This document shows positions 37,095 through 45,098 of a DNA stretch of 64,000 nucleotides, piece by piece. The notes under the pieces are model-generated. The model was not told where the DNA came from and ran no database searches. It saw only the letters and a list, made by a program, of their open reading frames with translations. Origin of the DNA: Gordonia hankookensis (GTDB taxonomy: Bacteria > Actinomycetota > Actinomycetes > Mycobacteriales > Mycobacteriaceae); contig NZ_JACWMS010000002.1 of the NCBI RefSeq assembly GCF_014673215.1, positions 992,001 to 1,056,000 on the forward strand. The letters are read 5' to 3'. The position numbers and the translations under genes are program-made. Position 1 is the first letter of the stretch; each line of letters starts with the position of its first letter.

Positions 37095-37769
37095 ATGAGA
37101 ACCGATCACACCGTCCAGATGGCCGAGATCATCCGAGAACTCCGCAGTGAGAGCCTCGACACGGAGACGGTTCTGCGGGGCATCTCGAAAACGGCTGTCG
37201 ACTCCGTACCAGGGACGGAATATGCGAGCGTGACCCTGGTGACCGGTGGTGTGATCGAGACACCGGTGATCGTCGGCGACATCGCCGGGAAGTCCGACGA
37301 CCTTCAGCGCGAACTGAACGAAGGCCCTTGCGTACGATCGGCCATCGACGACACCACGATCTTCATCGACGACATGCGGCACGAGCAGCGGTGGCCGCAG
37401 TATGCCGCGGCAGCGCGCGAACTCGGCATCGGCTCGATGGCGTGTTTCTGCCTCTACATCGACGGCCGCGACTTCGGTGCCCTCAACCTGATCAGCCCGA
37501 AGACACATGCGTTCGATGCCGATGCCATCTCCGTCGGCGAGCTCTTTGCCGCCCACTGCGCGGTCGCGTTCTCCGCGGTCCGGGAGAAGGAGCAGCTCCG
37601 GGCGGCGCTCAGTTCGCGCGACATCATCGGCCAGGCCAAGGGGATGATCATGGAGCGCTACCGGATCGACGCCGACGAGGCCTTCCGGCTGTTGTCGCGC
37701 CTGTCGCAGGACGCCAACATCAAACTCGTCGAGGTGGCCACCCGGATCGTCGAGTCGGGGCCCGAGTAG
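37095..37769 (+). CDS. GAF-ANTAR RNA-binding antitermination regulator
   Basis: The 224-residue protein has a GAF sensor domain (about residues 20-160; LNEGPCVRSAIDD, MACFCLYIDGRDFGALNL) and a C-terminal ANTAR domain (about 165-220; SSRDIIGQAKGMIMERYRID, AFRLLSRLSQDANIKL). ANTAR domains bind tandem stem-loops in nascent RNA and block termination. The ATG has GAGGAG 6 nt upstream. It lies 53 bp after the methyltransferase gene, same strand, so it may be transcribed with the cassette or regulate nearby leader RNAs. It ends 17 bp from the convergent SpoIID gene. Confidence 0.9.
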   Translation: MRTDHTVQMAEIIRELRSESLDTETVLRGISKTAVDSVPGTEYASVTLVTGGVIETPVIVGDIAGKSDDLQRELNEGPCVRSAIDDTTIFIDDMRHEQRWPQYAAAARELGIGSMACFCLYIDGRDFGALNLISPKTHAFDADAISVGELFAAHCAVAFSAVREKEQLRAALSSRDIIGQAKGMIMERYRIDADEAFRLLSRLSQDANIKLVEVATRIVESGPE

Positions 37770-37786
37770 TCGGTCGGGCCACCGAG

Positions 37787-39319
37787 TCAGCGCAGGACGT
37801 CGGACCGCGGGAATCCGACCACGGGCTGGCCGCCGCGGACCAGGTAGTCGGCGAGCCCCTTGCCGATCAGTGCGTGCGCACCGGTCTGCTCGCTGAACAA
37901 CATCAGCCCTCGCTGGAACAGCTGGATGACACCTGCACCATCGGGGGTCAGGTTCGGAACGCCGATCGCCTGGCCGAGCGGGCCGGTGACGCCACCGAGG
38001 TCGTCGAACTTCCCGTTCAGCGCAGAGGTCCCGATGGAGAGCAGCTGCGACGAACCCGGAATCAGTTTGTCGGGTAGCGAGCTCAGGCTGCCGAGATCGA
38101 ACGAACCGCCACCCGGACCGTCGGGGCCTGTCGGCGGTTTGACGATCTTCGGTTTGGCCACCTGCCCCTGCACGGCGAACCAGGAGGACTTGAGTTTGAG
38201 CATGGTGCGCGCTTCTTCGCCCGAGACCTCTCGGGTGCCCGACGAGCCGACGGCGCGGACCTTGACCGCGCGACCGTTCTCGGCACCGAGCCCGTTCGCC
38301 TCGACGACATCGAGGCTGCGCAGCGCACCCACGCCGAACGCGGCGCCGACACTGCCTGCGTTCACCGTCGCCGTCCAGTTCCGGTTCGGCGACGCGGAGT
38401 CGCCGTCGTCGCGCACCGCGGGGAATCGGCCGCCCGCCGTGTATCCGCCGGTGGACGAGGAGAACTCGGTGAAGGCCGGTTGCCCGCCCTGGCGCAGGAT
38501 CTGACCGGCGGTGGCATCGGCGGCGCGGTTGGTGCGCGGGTCCTCGCTCGCGACAGCGCCGTAGACCTGGGAGTTCTGGGTGTCGTCGATCTTCTTGCCG
38601 CCGGCGATGGCGGCCAGCGCATAGGTGCGTGCAGCGACGGCCTGCGCCTTGAGCGCCTCGGCGCCACCGGCGTCGGCCCATCCCGGGGAACTCTCCTTCG
38701 GGATCACGCCCTTGACATAGTCGTCGATGTGGAGGCGGTTCACGACCCGCCCGCCGTCGAATCCGAGCGCACCGCGGTAGGCCTGGTTCGATCCGCACAT
38801 CTTGAGGAATTCGTTGGCCGGCCGGCTCGGTCCCATGTTGATCGGCTCCACCGACGGCGCGGTCACCGTCCGTACCGGACCACCACCGCAGCCGGTGGTG
38901 ATGGTGGCGGTGTTCCCGGACAAGCTGACCGCCTGCCCGGGAGCCACCATTTGGCCACCGACTCGCATACCGGCGTCCGCGTGCACATTCACCGAGTTCT
39001 TACCGGTCAGGATGACCGAGATCTCGGGCCTGTCCACCTTCCCCGCGGTGGTGCCGCCGTAATAGTGGCGCAAAATCTGTTGTGCCGACCAGCCTTTGCG
39101 GGCGTAGCCGAACGCACCCCACTGTCCCATCCCACGTCCGTGCCCGAGACCGTGCCCGATGAGGGTGATCTGCGATCCGGCCGTGAGTGCGATGTCGTCC
39201 GACGACCTCTTCGCCTCGTTGGCCACCATCACACCTCCGGCGATCAGCACAGGCGCCAGCCCGATCGCAGCAAAGGACAGCGATCGGGTCCGGGCGTACC
39301 GAGGGCGTGCTCTGACCAA
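37787..39319 (-). CDS. SpoIID/LytB-domain exported protein
   Basis: The 510-residue protein has an N-terminal membrane/signal helix (about residues 14-33) and a SpoIID domain with ITLIGHGLGHGRGMGQWGA, IDDYVKGVIPKESSPGW (catalytic Glu of SpoIID) and EALKAQAVAARTYALAAI. In Bacillus SpoIID is a lytic transglycosylase acting on denuded glycan; in actinobacteria the role is unproven. The C-terminal part (about 440-510) is LGFP-like (GAHALIGKGLADYLV, GQPVVGFP), a wall-binding module. The start is TTG preceded by GGAAG; other starts are possible. It is divergent from a PGRP amidase, with a 9-bp-spaced triple repeat between them. Confidence 0.85.
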   Translation of the reverse strand: MVRARPRYARTRSLSFAAIGLAPVLIAGGVMVANEAKRSSDDIALTAGSQITLIGHGLGHGRGMGQWGAFGYARKGWSAQQILRHYYGGTTAGKVDRPEISVILTGKNSVNVHADAGMRVGGQMVAPGQAVSLSGNTATITTGCGGGPVRTVTAPSVEPINMGPSRPANEFLKMCGSNQAYRGALGFDGGRVVNRLHIDDYVKGVIPKESSPGWADAGGAEALKAQAVAARTYALAAIAGGKKIDDTQNSQVYGAVASEDPRTNRAADATAGQILRQGGQPAFTEFSSSTGGYTAGGRFPAVRDDGDSASPNRNWTATVNAGSVGAAFGVGALRSLDVVEANGLGAENGRAVKVRAVGSSGTREVSGEEARTMLKLKSSWFAVQGQVAKPKIVKPPTGPDGPGGGSFDLGSLSSLPDKLIPGSSQLLSIGTSALNGKFDDLGGVTGPLGQAIGVPNLTPDGAGVIQLFQRGLMLFSEQTGAHALIGKGLADYLVRGGQPVVGFPRSDVLR

Positions 39320-39372
39320 CGTCTTCCGAAGACCTTCCGTGCGGCTTGGACTGCTTCGTACATCGGAGTGCG

Positions 39373-39396
39373 TGTTACTGGTGTGACTGTTGTGAC
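39373..39396. promoter_or_regulatory. Three 9-bp-spaced repeats, MtrA-like, between SpoIID and PGRP genes
   Basis: TGTTAC (39373), TGTGAC (39382) and TGTGAC (39391) recur at exact 9-bp steps; on the other strand they read GTCACA. Mycobacterial MtrA is reported to bind loose 9-mer direct repeats of GTCACA type. The site lies in the 193-bp divergent promoter region of two cell-wall genes. Confidence 0.45.
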
Positions 39397-39512
39397 CCTA
39401 GTGAACTATCCGACGAATCATCAACCCCAGGAGATAACAACCGCATCACGAGTTTCGCAGACTCGGCGCGCGGCGTGGACGGTGCACCCGCCCGCCGACA
39501 CGATGGCGAACC

Positions 39513-40805
39513 ATGCGCCGCCCCCGCCTCAGCAGATCCCGCCCCAGACCCTCGATCGTGCTCGCCTCCGTGGCCGCGGCGATCGTCGCGAGTCCGTTCG
39601 CCGTCGTCATCGCCGGGTCGGACCCGCGCCCGACCGACCGCCACCGCGAGATCCCGACGACGACCATCGACGAGCTCGGCCTGGCCGACGTACCGTCGGC
39701 GGTTCTCGACATCGCCGAATCAGGGCTCGCCGCAGCGGGAATCCGACTTCCCGAACCCGATCCGCGAGTTCCACTCCCCGAGGCCGACGACCGACCTGTC
39801 GGTGCGGCCGTCAAACACATCGTCGGGGACAAACCCCTGAAGATGGTTGCACTCACCTGGGATCGCGCCATCGATGCGTCGATGCTGTTGCGCGCCAAGC
39901 ACTCCGACGGCAGCTGGGGTGACTGGACAAAGCTCGAGCCTGTCGACAACCCACGCGCGCCGTCTCCCGAACACCCGACCGGCACCGAGCCCGTCTGGGT
40001 GGGCGACGCCCGCGAGGTCCAGGTGGCCGTGACCGACGACGGGCTGGCCATCCCGGCCGCCCAAGCTCCGGGCGGGGGACTCGTCGAGTGGGGCATCGGT
40101 ACCGCGAGTGCCGTGGTCGAGAAGCTGCTGACCAGTGCCATGTCGGCCATGACGGCGACGCTGGTCAGCCCGGAGAGTCTGCTGTCGCTGGGCTCCTCGC
40201 TGTTGACCCCACTGCTGGGCGGCCCGTCGGTGGTCGCCCGCGCGCAATGGGGTGCCGACGAATCAATCCGCTGTTCGCAGCCGACCTATTCACCCGCGGC
40301 GCGAGCGGCCATCGTCCACCACACCGCGGGCAGCAACGACTACACGCCGGAGCAGTCCGCGGAGATCGTGCGCGGTATCTACGCCTATCACGCACGCACT
40401 CTCAACTGGTGCGACATCGGCTACAACGTGCTCGTCGACAAGTACGGACAGATCTTCGAAGGAGCGTTCGGCGGGCTCGACCGCAACGTCGAGGGCACCC
40501 ACACCGGCGGCTTCAACAAGGCGACGGTCGGCGTCTCGATGATCGGCAACCTCGACCAGGTCGCACCCACCCCCGCGATGATCTCGTCGGTCGCGCGGTT
40601 CCTCCGCTGGCGGCTGGGCAAGGCCGGCGTGAACGGCCTGGGCAGCGCCCAGCTCACCGCAGAACCGTTCACCGACAGCAAGTTCCCCGCCGGAGCGGTC
40701 ACCAGTCTGCCGGCGATCAGCGGGCACCGGGACTACAACAACACCAGTTGCCCAGGCGAACTCGGCTATGGCGCACTGACCGCCATCCGGTCCATGGCCA
40801 ACTAG
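39513..40805 (+). CDS. Peptidoglycan recognition protein / N-acetylmuramoyl-L-alanine amidase (Rv3811-like)
   Basis: The 430-residue exported protein has a signal helix (residues about 12-34), then an N-terminal domain of unknown fold with WDRAIDASMLLRAKHSDGSW and GDAREVQVAV, and a C-terminal PGRP/amidase-2 domain (from about 245) with RAQWGADESIR, VHHTAGSNDYT (first zinc His), IGYNVLVDKYGQIFEGAFGG, and GHRDYNNTSCPG (late His and Cys ligands). It should cleave the lactyl-amide bond between muramic acid and the stem peptide. Synteny matches Rv3811, near glf in mycobacteria. Confidence 0.92.
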   Translation: MRRPRLSRSRPRPSIVLASVAAAIVASPFAVVIAGSDPRPTDRHREIPTTTIDELGLADVPSAVLDIAESGLAAAGIRLPEPDPRVPLPEADDRPVGAAVKHIVGDKPLKMVALTWDRAIDASMLLRAKHSDGSWGDWTKLEPVDNPRAPSPEHPTGTEPVWVGDAREVQVAVTDDGLAIPAAQAPGGGLVEWGIGTASAVVEKLLTSAMSAMTATLVSPESLLSLGSSLLTPLLGGPSVVARAQWGADESIRCSQPTYSPAARAAIVHHTAGSNDYTPEQSAEIVRGIYAYHARTLNWCDIGYNVLVDKYGQIFEGAFGGLDRNVEGTHTGGFNKATVGVSMIGNLDQVAPTPAMISSVARFLRWRLGKAGVNGLGSAQLTAEPFTDSKFPAGAVTSLPAISGHRDYNNTSCPGELGYGALTAIRSMAN

Positions 40806-40816
40806 TCTCTCCCAAC

Positions 40817-40912
40817 CCAACCCCACCCGCAGCCGCGACGGTTCTTGGCAACCGCGCCCCCTTACGGGCGTCGCGGATGACGGAAACCGTCGCGGCTGCG
40901 GGGTGGGGTTGG
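40817..40912. terminator. Long hairpin between convergent genes
   Basis: Arms 40817-40843 and 40885-40912 pair over 27 bp with one bulged base (CCAACCCCACCC..., ending in CGACGGTT). The loop of about 40 nt contains a smaller CCGCG/CGCGG pairing. It lies just after the PGRP amidase stop and faces the HAD gene's end, so it probably acts as a bidirectional terminator, though without a U-tract. Confidence 0.65.
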
Positions 40913-40963
40913 GGGTGGGAGGGGAGGGTTGGGGTGGGTTGGGTTTGGGAGTGGGGAGAGGGG
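40899..40963 (+). other. G-run tract with G-quadruplex potential
   Basis: Around 65 bases hold at least ten runs of three or more G on the plus strand, separated by 1-3 bases (GGGGTTGGGGGTGGGAGGGG and on). It overlaps the right arm of the hairpin and reaches the stop codon of the HAD gene. Confidence 0.7.
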
Positions 40964-41818
40964 TCAGAACCAGCGCTCGAGGACTCGGGCGACGCCGTCG
41001 TCGTTGTTGGTCATGGTGACCTCGTCGGCAGCGGCGAGCGCCGCCGGATGACCATGCGACATCGCGACGCCGTGATGAGCCCAGGTGAGCATCTCGACGT
41101 CGTTGGGCATGTCCCCGAACGCGATGGTCGATGTGTCGCGCAAGCAGGCGAGGCCGACGAGATCCTGGAGTCCCGCGGCCTTGTGGGTGTCCGGCATCGA
41201 CAACTCGATCAGCCCGTTGTCGGTGGAGAACGTGATCTGGGCGAGCCCGCCGATCGCGTCGCGCAGACGGGCCGCCATCTCATCGCTGCGCAGGTCCGGT
41301 TGCCGGACAAGGAGTTTCACTGCCGGCTCGGCGTACACCTCGTCATCGCCGACCTCGATGTGGTCGGGGTTGAGCCACGCGTGCCGGTATCCGGCGGTCG
41401 CGACGAACGGAAGCGTCGCAGCATCATGGGCCGACCGGCCGGCGCGCTCGGCCGCGATGCCACAGCCCGGGATCTGCCGATGGGCACGCTCGACCAGCTT
41501 CTCCAACGTGTCGGAATCCAGTGTCGCCGCGGAGATCACCCGATCGTGCTCGACGTCGTAGAGGATCGCACCGTTCGCACACACCGCGTAGCGGACCTTC
41601 GCGGCGGTTCCCTCGAACTGATCGGTGATCTCGGCGATCCAGCGGGGTGGTCGGCCGGTGGCCAGAACGAACTCGACCCCCGCGTCGACCGCACGGCCCA
41701 CGACCTCGATGGTGCGATCGGACACGCGGTTGCGGTCGTCGATCAACGTGCCGTCGACGTCGGTGGCGATCAGCGTGGGTGGACCGAATTCCTTGGTGCC
41801 CAGGTTATCTCGGGTCAC
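40964..41818 (-). CDS. HAD-superfamily (Cof/IIB) phosphatase
   Basis: The 284-residue protein has HAD motif I IATDVDGTLIDD, motif II VLATGRP, and motif III/IV around IAFGDMPNDVEML, with a large IIB cap between. It is a cytoplasmic phosphatase of sugar-phosphate type, substrate unknown, orthologous by position to Rv3813c. The GTG start overlaps the stop of the upstream acyltransferase (GTGA), giving a three-gene operon with two PlsC-like genes. A G-rich tract begins at its stop codon. Confidence 0.9.
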   Translation of the reverse strand: MTRDNLGTKEFGPPTLIATDVDGTLIDDRNRVSDRTIEVVGRAVDAGVEFVLATGRPPRWIAEITDQFEGTAAKVRYAVCANGAILYDVEHDRVISAATLDSDTLEKLVERAHRQIPGCGIAAERAGRSAHDAATLPFVATAGYRHAWLNPDHIEVGDDEVYAEPAVKLLVRQPDLRSDEMAARLRDAIGGLAQITFSTDNGLIELSMPDTHKAAGLQDLVGLACLRDTSTIAFGDMPNDVEMLTWAHHGVAMSHGHPAALAAADEVTMTNNDDGVARVLERWF

Positions 41819-42588
41819 CGCTCACCACGCGCTTTCTCTGCGCGCGCGGCCGCCTTCTCGACGGCCTCGGCATCTTCGATCACATGCGCCTCCTCAGGCG
41901 TCGGCGCGGAACCGCCCAGTCTCGACGGCACCCAGAAGGCGTCCGCCGGGTGCGGTCCGTACGTGTCCTGCACCTCGTGCAGGAGGGTGTTCATCGTCTC
42001 CTTGAGCCGCGCGGTCGCCTCGTCCGGGCCTTCATCGGGCCGGACCGTCAGCGGCTTGCCGAATCGCACCGACACCGGGAGATGACTGCGGCCCATCTGG
42101 CGGGAACCGGTCTTCGTCTTCGTCCACTGCCGATGCGCGCCCCACACGATCGACGGCACGATGGGGACCTGCGCCTCGACGGCCATCCGCACGGCGCCGG
42201 TCTTGAACTCCTTCAGCTCGAAACTACGGCTGATGGTCGCCTCGGGATACACGGCGACGATCTCACCCTCCCGCAGCCGCGACACCGCCGCCCGGTACGC
42301 CTCCGCCCCGACCGAACGGTCCACCGGCACCGTTTTCGTGTGGTTCACCAGAAATCGCATGATCGCGATGTCCATCACCTCGGACTTGATCATGTACCTG
42401 GTGCGGCGGCCGGCCCGGTACATCCCCAGGGCGGCGGGCAGGAAGTCGGTGTAGGCGGTGTGGTTGACGGTCAGGACCGCACCCCCGGTCCGCGGGATGT
42501 TCTCGAGTCCTGAGAACCGCAGGTCGAGACCCTGCGCACGGACCAGGCCGTGCGCGATGATCTCGAGCGTCCGGTAGACCGGTTCCAT
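41815..42588 (-). CDS. 1-acyl-glycerol-phosphate-type acyltransferase (PlsC family), copy 1
   Basis: The 257-residue membrane-associated acyltransferase has motif I NHTAYTDF (HX4D), the VPVDRS motif, and YPEATIS (motif III). It probably acylates a glycerolipid or glycolipid. It is a tandem paralogue of the next gene upstream: both share YRAAVSRLREGEIVAVYPEA or the equivalent, and a C-terminal RLGGSAPT-x-EEA. M. tuberculosis has three such genes here (Rv3814c-Rv3816c). It lies 27 bp after copy 2 and overlaps the HAD gene. Confidence 0.9.
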   Translation of the reverse strand: MEPVYRTLEIIAHGLVRAQGLDLRFSGLENIPRTGGAVLTVNHTAYTDFLPAALGMYRAGRRTRYMIKSEVMDIAIMRFLVNHTKTVPVDRSVGAEAYRAAVSRLREGEIVAVYPEATISRSFELKEFKTGAVRMAVEAQVPIVPSIVWGAHRQWTKTKTGSRQMGRSHLPVSVRFGKPLTVRPDEGPDEATARLKETMNTLLHEVQDTYGPHPADAFWVPSRLGGSAPTPEEAHVIEDAEAVEKAAARAEKARGER

Positions 42589-42615
42589 GACGGCAAGCCT
42601 ATCTGGCGCGAACGA

Positions 42616-43386
42616 TCAGGATTCCCCGTCCGGTGCGTCCCGTTGCGCCCGCTTGGCGGCCTTGGCGGCCTGCTCTTCGGCGTCCATCCGGTTGGCCTCC
42701 TCGAGCGTGGGGGCCGAGCCGCCGAGCCGCGCGGGCACCCAGTATTCGCCGTGGGGATGTTCGCCATAGGCATCCTGTAGCTCGAGCAGCTTCTCGCTCA
42801 TCACCTTGTGGAGGCGGCCGGTGATCTCCTCGGCGCTGCCCACCGGTTCGACGGGCTCGGCCACGCCGATCATGATCTTGGCGCCGCTGCGGCCCAGGTT
42901 CTTCGGATGCCCCTTCGTCCACACCCGCTGCGCTCCCCAGATGACCGTCGGGATGATGGGGGCATCGGCCTCCAGCGCCATGCGGGCCGCTCCGGACTTG
43001 AAGTCCTTCAGCTCGAAACTGCGGCTGATGGTCGCCTCCGGGTAGACCCCGACGAGTTCACCGCGCTTCAGATAGTCCACCGCGTCCCGATAGCTCTGCG
43101 CGCCGCTCCCGCGGTCCACCGGGATGTGCTTGAGCGCACGCATGATCGGTCCGGAGATCTTGTTGTCGAAGACCTCCTTCTTCGCCATGAAACGGACCTT
43201 CCGGCGATGTTGCAGGAACGCCGGGATGCCCGCGTAAGTGAAGTCCATGTAGCCGGTGTGGTTGATGGCCACCACACCCGGTCCGTCCTTCGGCACGTTC
43301 TCGACGCCGGACACCGTGAACTTCAGCCCCTCGGCCAGCCACAACAGTCGTGCGGTCGTGATCACAGCGTCGTAGACGGGTTCCAT
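42616..43386 (-). CDS. 1-acyl-glycerol-phosphate-type acyltransferase (PlsC family), copy 2
   Basis: The 256-residue PlsC-type protein has INHTGYMDFTYA (HX4D), KHIPVDRGSG, GVYPEATISRSFELKDF and IWGAQRVWTKGHPKN. It is roughly as long as copy 1 and collinear with it through the whole length, indicating a tandem duplication with diverged specificity. First gene of the operon with copy 1 and the HAD phosphatase. It is divergent from the MBL-Rieske gene, 94 bp between the two starts. Confidence 0.9.
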   Translation of the reverse strand: MEPVYDAVITTARLLWLAEGLKFTVSGVENVPKDGPGVVAINHTGYMDFTYAGIPAFLQHRRKVRFMAKKEVFDNKISGPIMRALKHIPVDRGSGAQSYRDAVDYLKRGELVGVYPEATISRSFELKDFKSGAARMALEADAPIIPTVIWGAQRVWTKGHPKNLGRSGAKIMIGVAEPVEPVGSAEEITGRLHKVMSEKLLELQDAYGEHPHGEYWVPARLGGSAPTLEEANRMDAEEQAAKAAKRAQRDAPDGES

Positions 43387-43436
43387 GCGTCGAGCTTAGG
43401 TCATCGCCGAGGGGCTACCCTGAAGGCCGATTTGTT

Positions 43437-43462
43437 CTCGGACCATCCCCGCTCGGTCCGAG
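43437..43462 (+). promoter_or_regulatory. Leader hairpin before the MBL-Rieske gene
   Basis: CTCGGACC (43437-43444) and GGTCCGAG (43455-43462) form an 8-bp perfect stem with a 10-nt loop, ending 5 bases before the AGGAGG ribosome-binding site. A -10-like TACCCT lies at 43416-43421, so the hairpin would be in the mRNA leader. Confidence 0.5.
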
Positions 43463-43467
43463 TACTC

Positions 43468-43473
43468 AGGAGG
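43468..43473 (+). promoter_or_regulatory. Shine-Dalgarno sequence that fixes a TTG start
   Basis: AGGAGG lies 7 nt upstream of TTG 43481. No ATG or GTG with comparable support occurs nearby, so the TTG start is preferred. Confidence 0.75.
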
Positions 43474-43480
43474 CGAGAAG

Positions 43481-45061
43481 TTGCAGATCACCAGCATCGG
43501 ACATGCCGGTTTCCACATCCGGACCAGCGCCGGTTCCATCCTGTGCGATCCGTGGGTCAACCCTGCCTATTTCGCGTCGTGGGTGCCGTTCCCGGACAAC
43601 TCCGAACTGGACTGGAAGTCGCTGGGCGACTGCGACTACCTCTACGTCTCACACCTGCACCGCGACCATTTCGACGAGCGCAATCTCCGCGAGAACGTGA
43701 ACAAGGACGCCACCGTCCTGCTGCCCGACTATCCGGTGCCCGATCTGCGCCGCGAGCTCGAAGAGCTCGGCTTCCACACCTTCGTGGAGACCGAGGACTC
43801 CGTGAAGACGACGGTCACCAACGACAAGGGTTCGCTGGATGTGATGATCATCGCACTGCGAGCGCCTGCCGACGGCCCGATCGGCGACAGTGGGCTGATC
43901 GTCTCCGACGGTGAGACCACCTGCTTCAACATGAACGACGCTCGCCCCATCGACCTCGATGTGATCGACGAGGCGTTCGGCCACGTCGACGTCCATCTCC
44001 TGCAGTACTCGGGTGCGATCTGGTACCCGATGGTCTACGACATCCCGCGCAAGTCGAAGGCCAACTTCGCGGCGCAGAAGCGACAGCGCGGCATGGACCG
44101 GGCGCGGTCCTACATCGAACAGGTCGGGGCGAGCTGGGTGGTCCCGTCGGCCGGGCCACCGATGTTCCTCGATGACGACCTGTTCGGCCTGAACGACTTC
44201 GGCTCCGGCGTCGACGGTGCGGACGAGACGTCGATCTTCCCGGACCAGGAGACCTTCCTGGAACAGATGCGGATTCACGGCACCGACGACGGCGAACGCC
44301 ACCGCGGCCTGATGATGGTGTCCGGGTCGGTCGCCGAGTTCACCGGCCCGGCGCTGAACGAGGTCTCACACCCATATGCACCGCATGAGGTGTTCGGCGA
44401 GAACAAGCGGGCGTACCTGGAGCGGATGAAGGAGAAGTTCGCGCCGGTCATCGCCGCCGACAAGGCGACCTGGGCGGTCGACGACGGCGAGCCGCTGCTG
44501 CCCCCGCTGCGGGATCTCTTCGAGCCGATCATGGCGCAGTCCGATCTCATCTGCGACGGCATCGGCTACCCGGTCGGCCTCGTGATGGACGACCAGACCG
44601 TGGTGCTCGACTTCCCGAATCGCATCGTCCGCGAGCCGAAAGAAGGAGAGGGCAAGTACCGCTACGGCTTTCGGATCGCACCGGAGCTGGTGCGAACCGT
44701 GCTCCGCGACGACGAGCCCGACTGGGTCAACACGATCTTCCTCTCCACGCGATTCACGACGTGGCGGATCGGCGGTTACAACGAGTATCTCTACACCTTC
44801 TTCAAGTGCCTCAGCGACGAGCGGATCGCCTACGCGGACGGCTGGTTTGCCGAAGCACACGACGATTCGGCGTCGATCACCAAGGACGGTTGGGAACTCC
44901 AGCGCCGCTGCCCGCACCTGAAGGCGGATCTCTCCAAGTTCGGCGTGATCGAGGGCGACAAGCTGACCTGCAATCTGCACGGTTGGCAGTGGGACCTGCC
45001 GAGCGGCCGGTGCCTCACATCCAAGGGGCACGAGTTGCGCGCCGAGCGGCTCGACGGCTGA
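43481..45061 (+). CDS. Metallo-beta-lactamase-fold hydrolase fused to a Rieske [2Fe-2S] domain (Rv3818-like)
   Basis: The 526-residue two-domain protein has, N-terminally, an MBL-fold region (about 1-280) with ITSIGHAGFHI and the metal motif SHLHRDHFDERN (HxHxDH). The C-terminal Rieske domain (about 455-515) has ligands C477, H479, C497 and H500 in CPHL and CNLHGW. The combination suggests redox-coupled hydrolysis or hydroxylation; UlaG/CMP-Neu5Ac-hydroxylase-like proteins share this pairing. No substrate is known. Position matches Rv3818. Translation starts at TTG with a strong AGGAGG. The TetR gene follows 37 bp later and may be co-transcribed. Confidence 0.88.
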   Translation: MQITSIGHAGFHIRTSAGSILCDPWVNPAYFASWVPFPDNSELDWKSLGDCDYLYVSHLHRDHFDERNLRENVNKDATVLLPDYPVPDLRRELEELGFHTFVETEDSVKTTVTNDKGSLDVMIIALRAPADGPIGDSGLIVSDGETTCFNMNDARPIDLDVIDEAFGHVDVHLLQYSGAIWYPMVYDIPRKSKANFAAQKRQRGMDRARSYIEQVGASWVVPSAGPPMFLDDDLFGLNDFGSGVDGADETSIFPDQETFLEQMRIHGTDDGERHRGLMMVSGSVAEFTGPALNEVSHPYAPHEVFGENKRAYLERMKEKFAPVIAADKATWAVDDGEPLLPPLRDLFEPIMAQSDLICDGIGYPVGLVMDDQTVVLDFPNRIVREPKEGEGKYRYGFRIAPELVRTVLRDDEPDWVNTIFLSTRFTTWRIGGYNEYLYTFFKCLSDERIAYADGWFAEAHDDSASITKDGWELQRRCPHLKADLSKFGVIEGDKLTCNLHGWQWDLPSGRCLTSKGHELRAERLDG

Positions 45062-45098
45062 GCCTCGCGATCCGAGACGACAGAATCCGGGAAACGCA

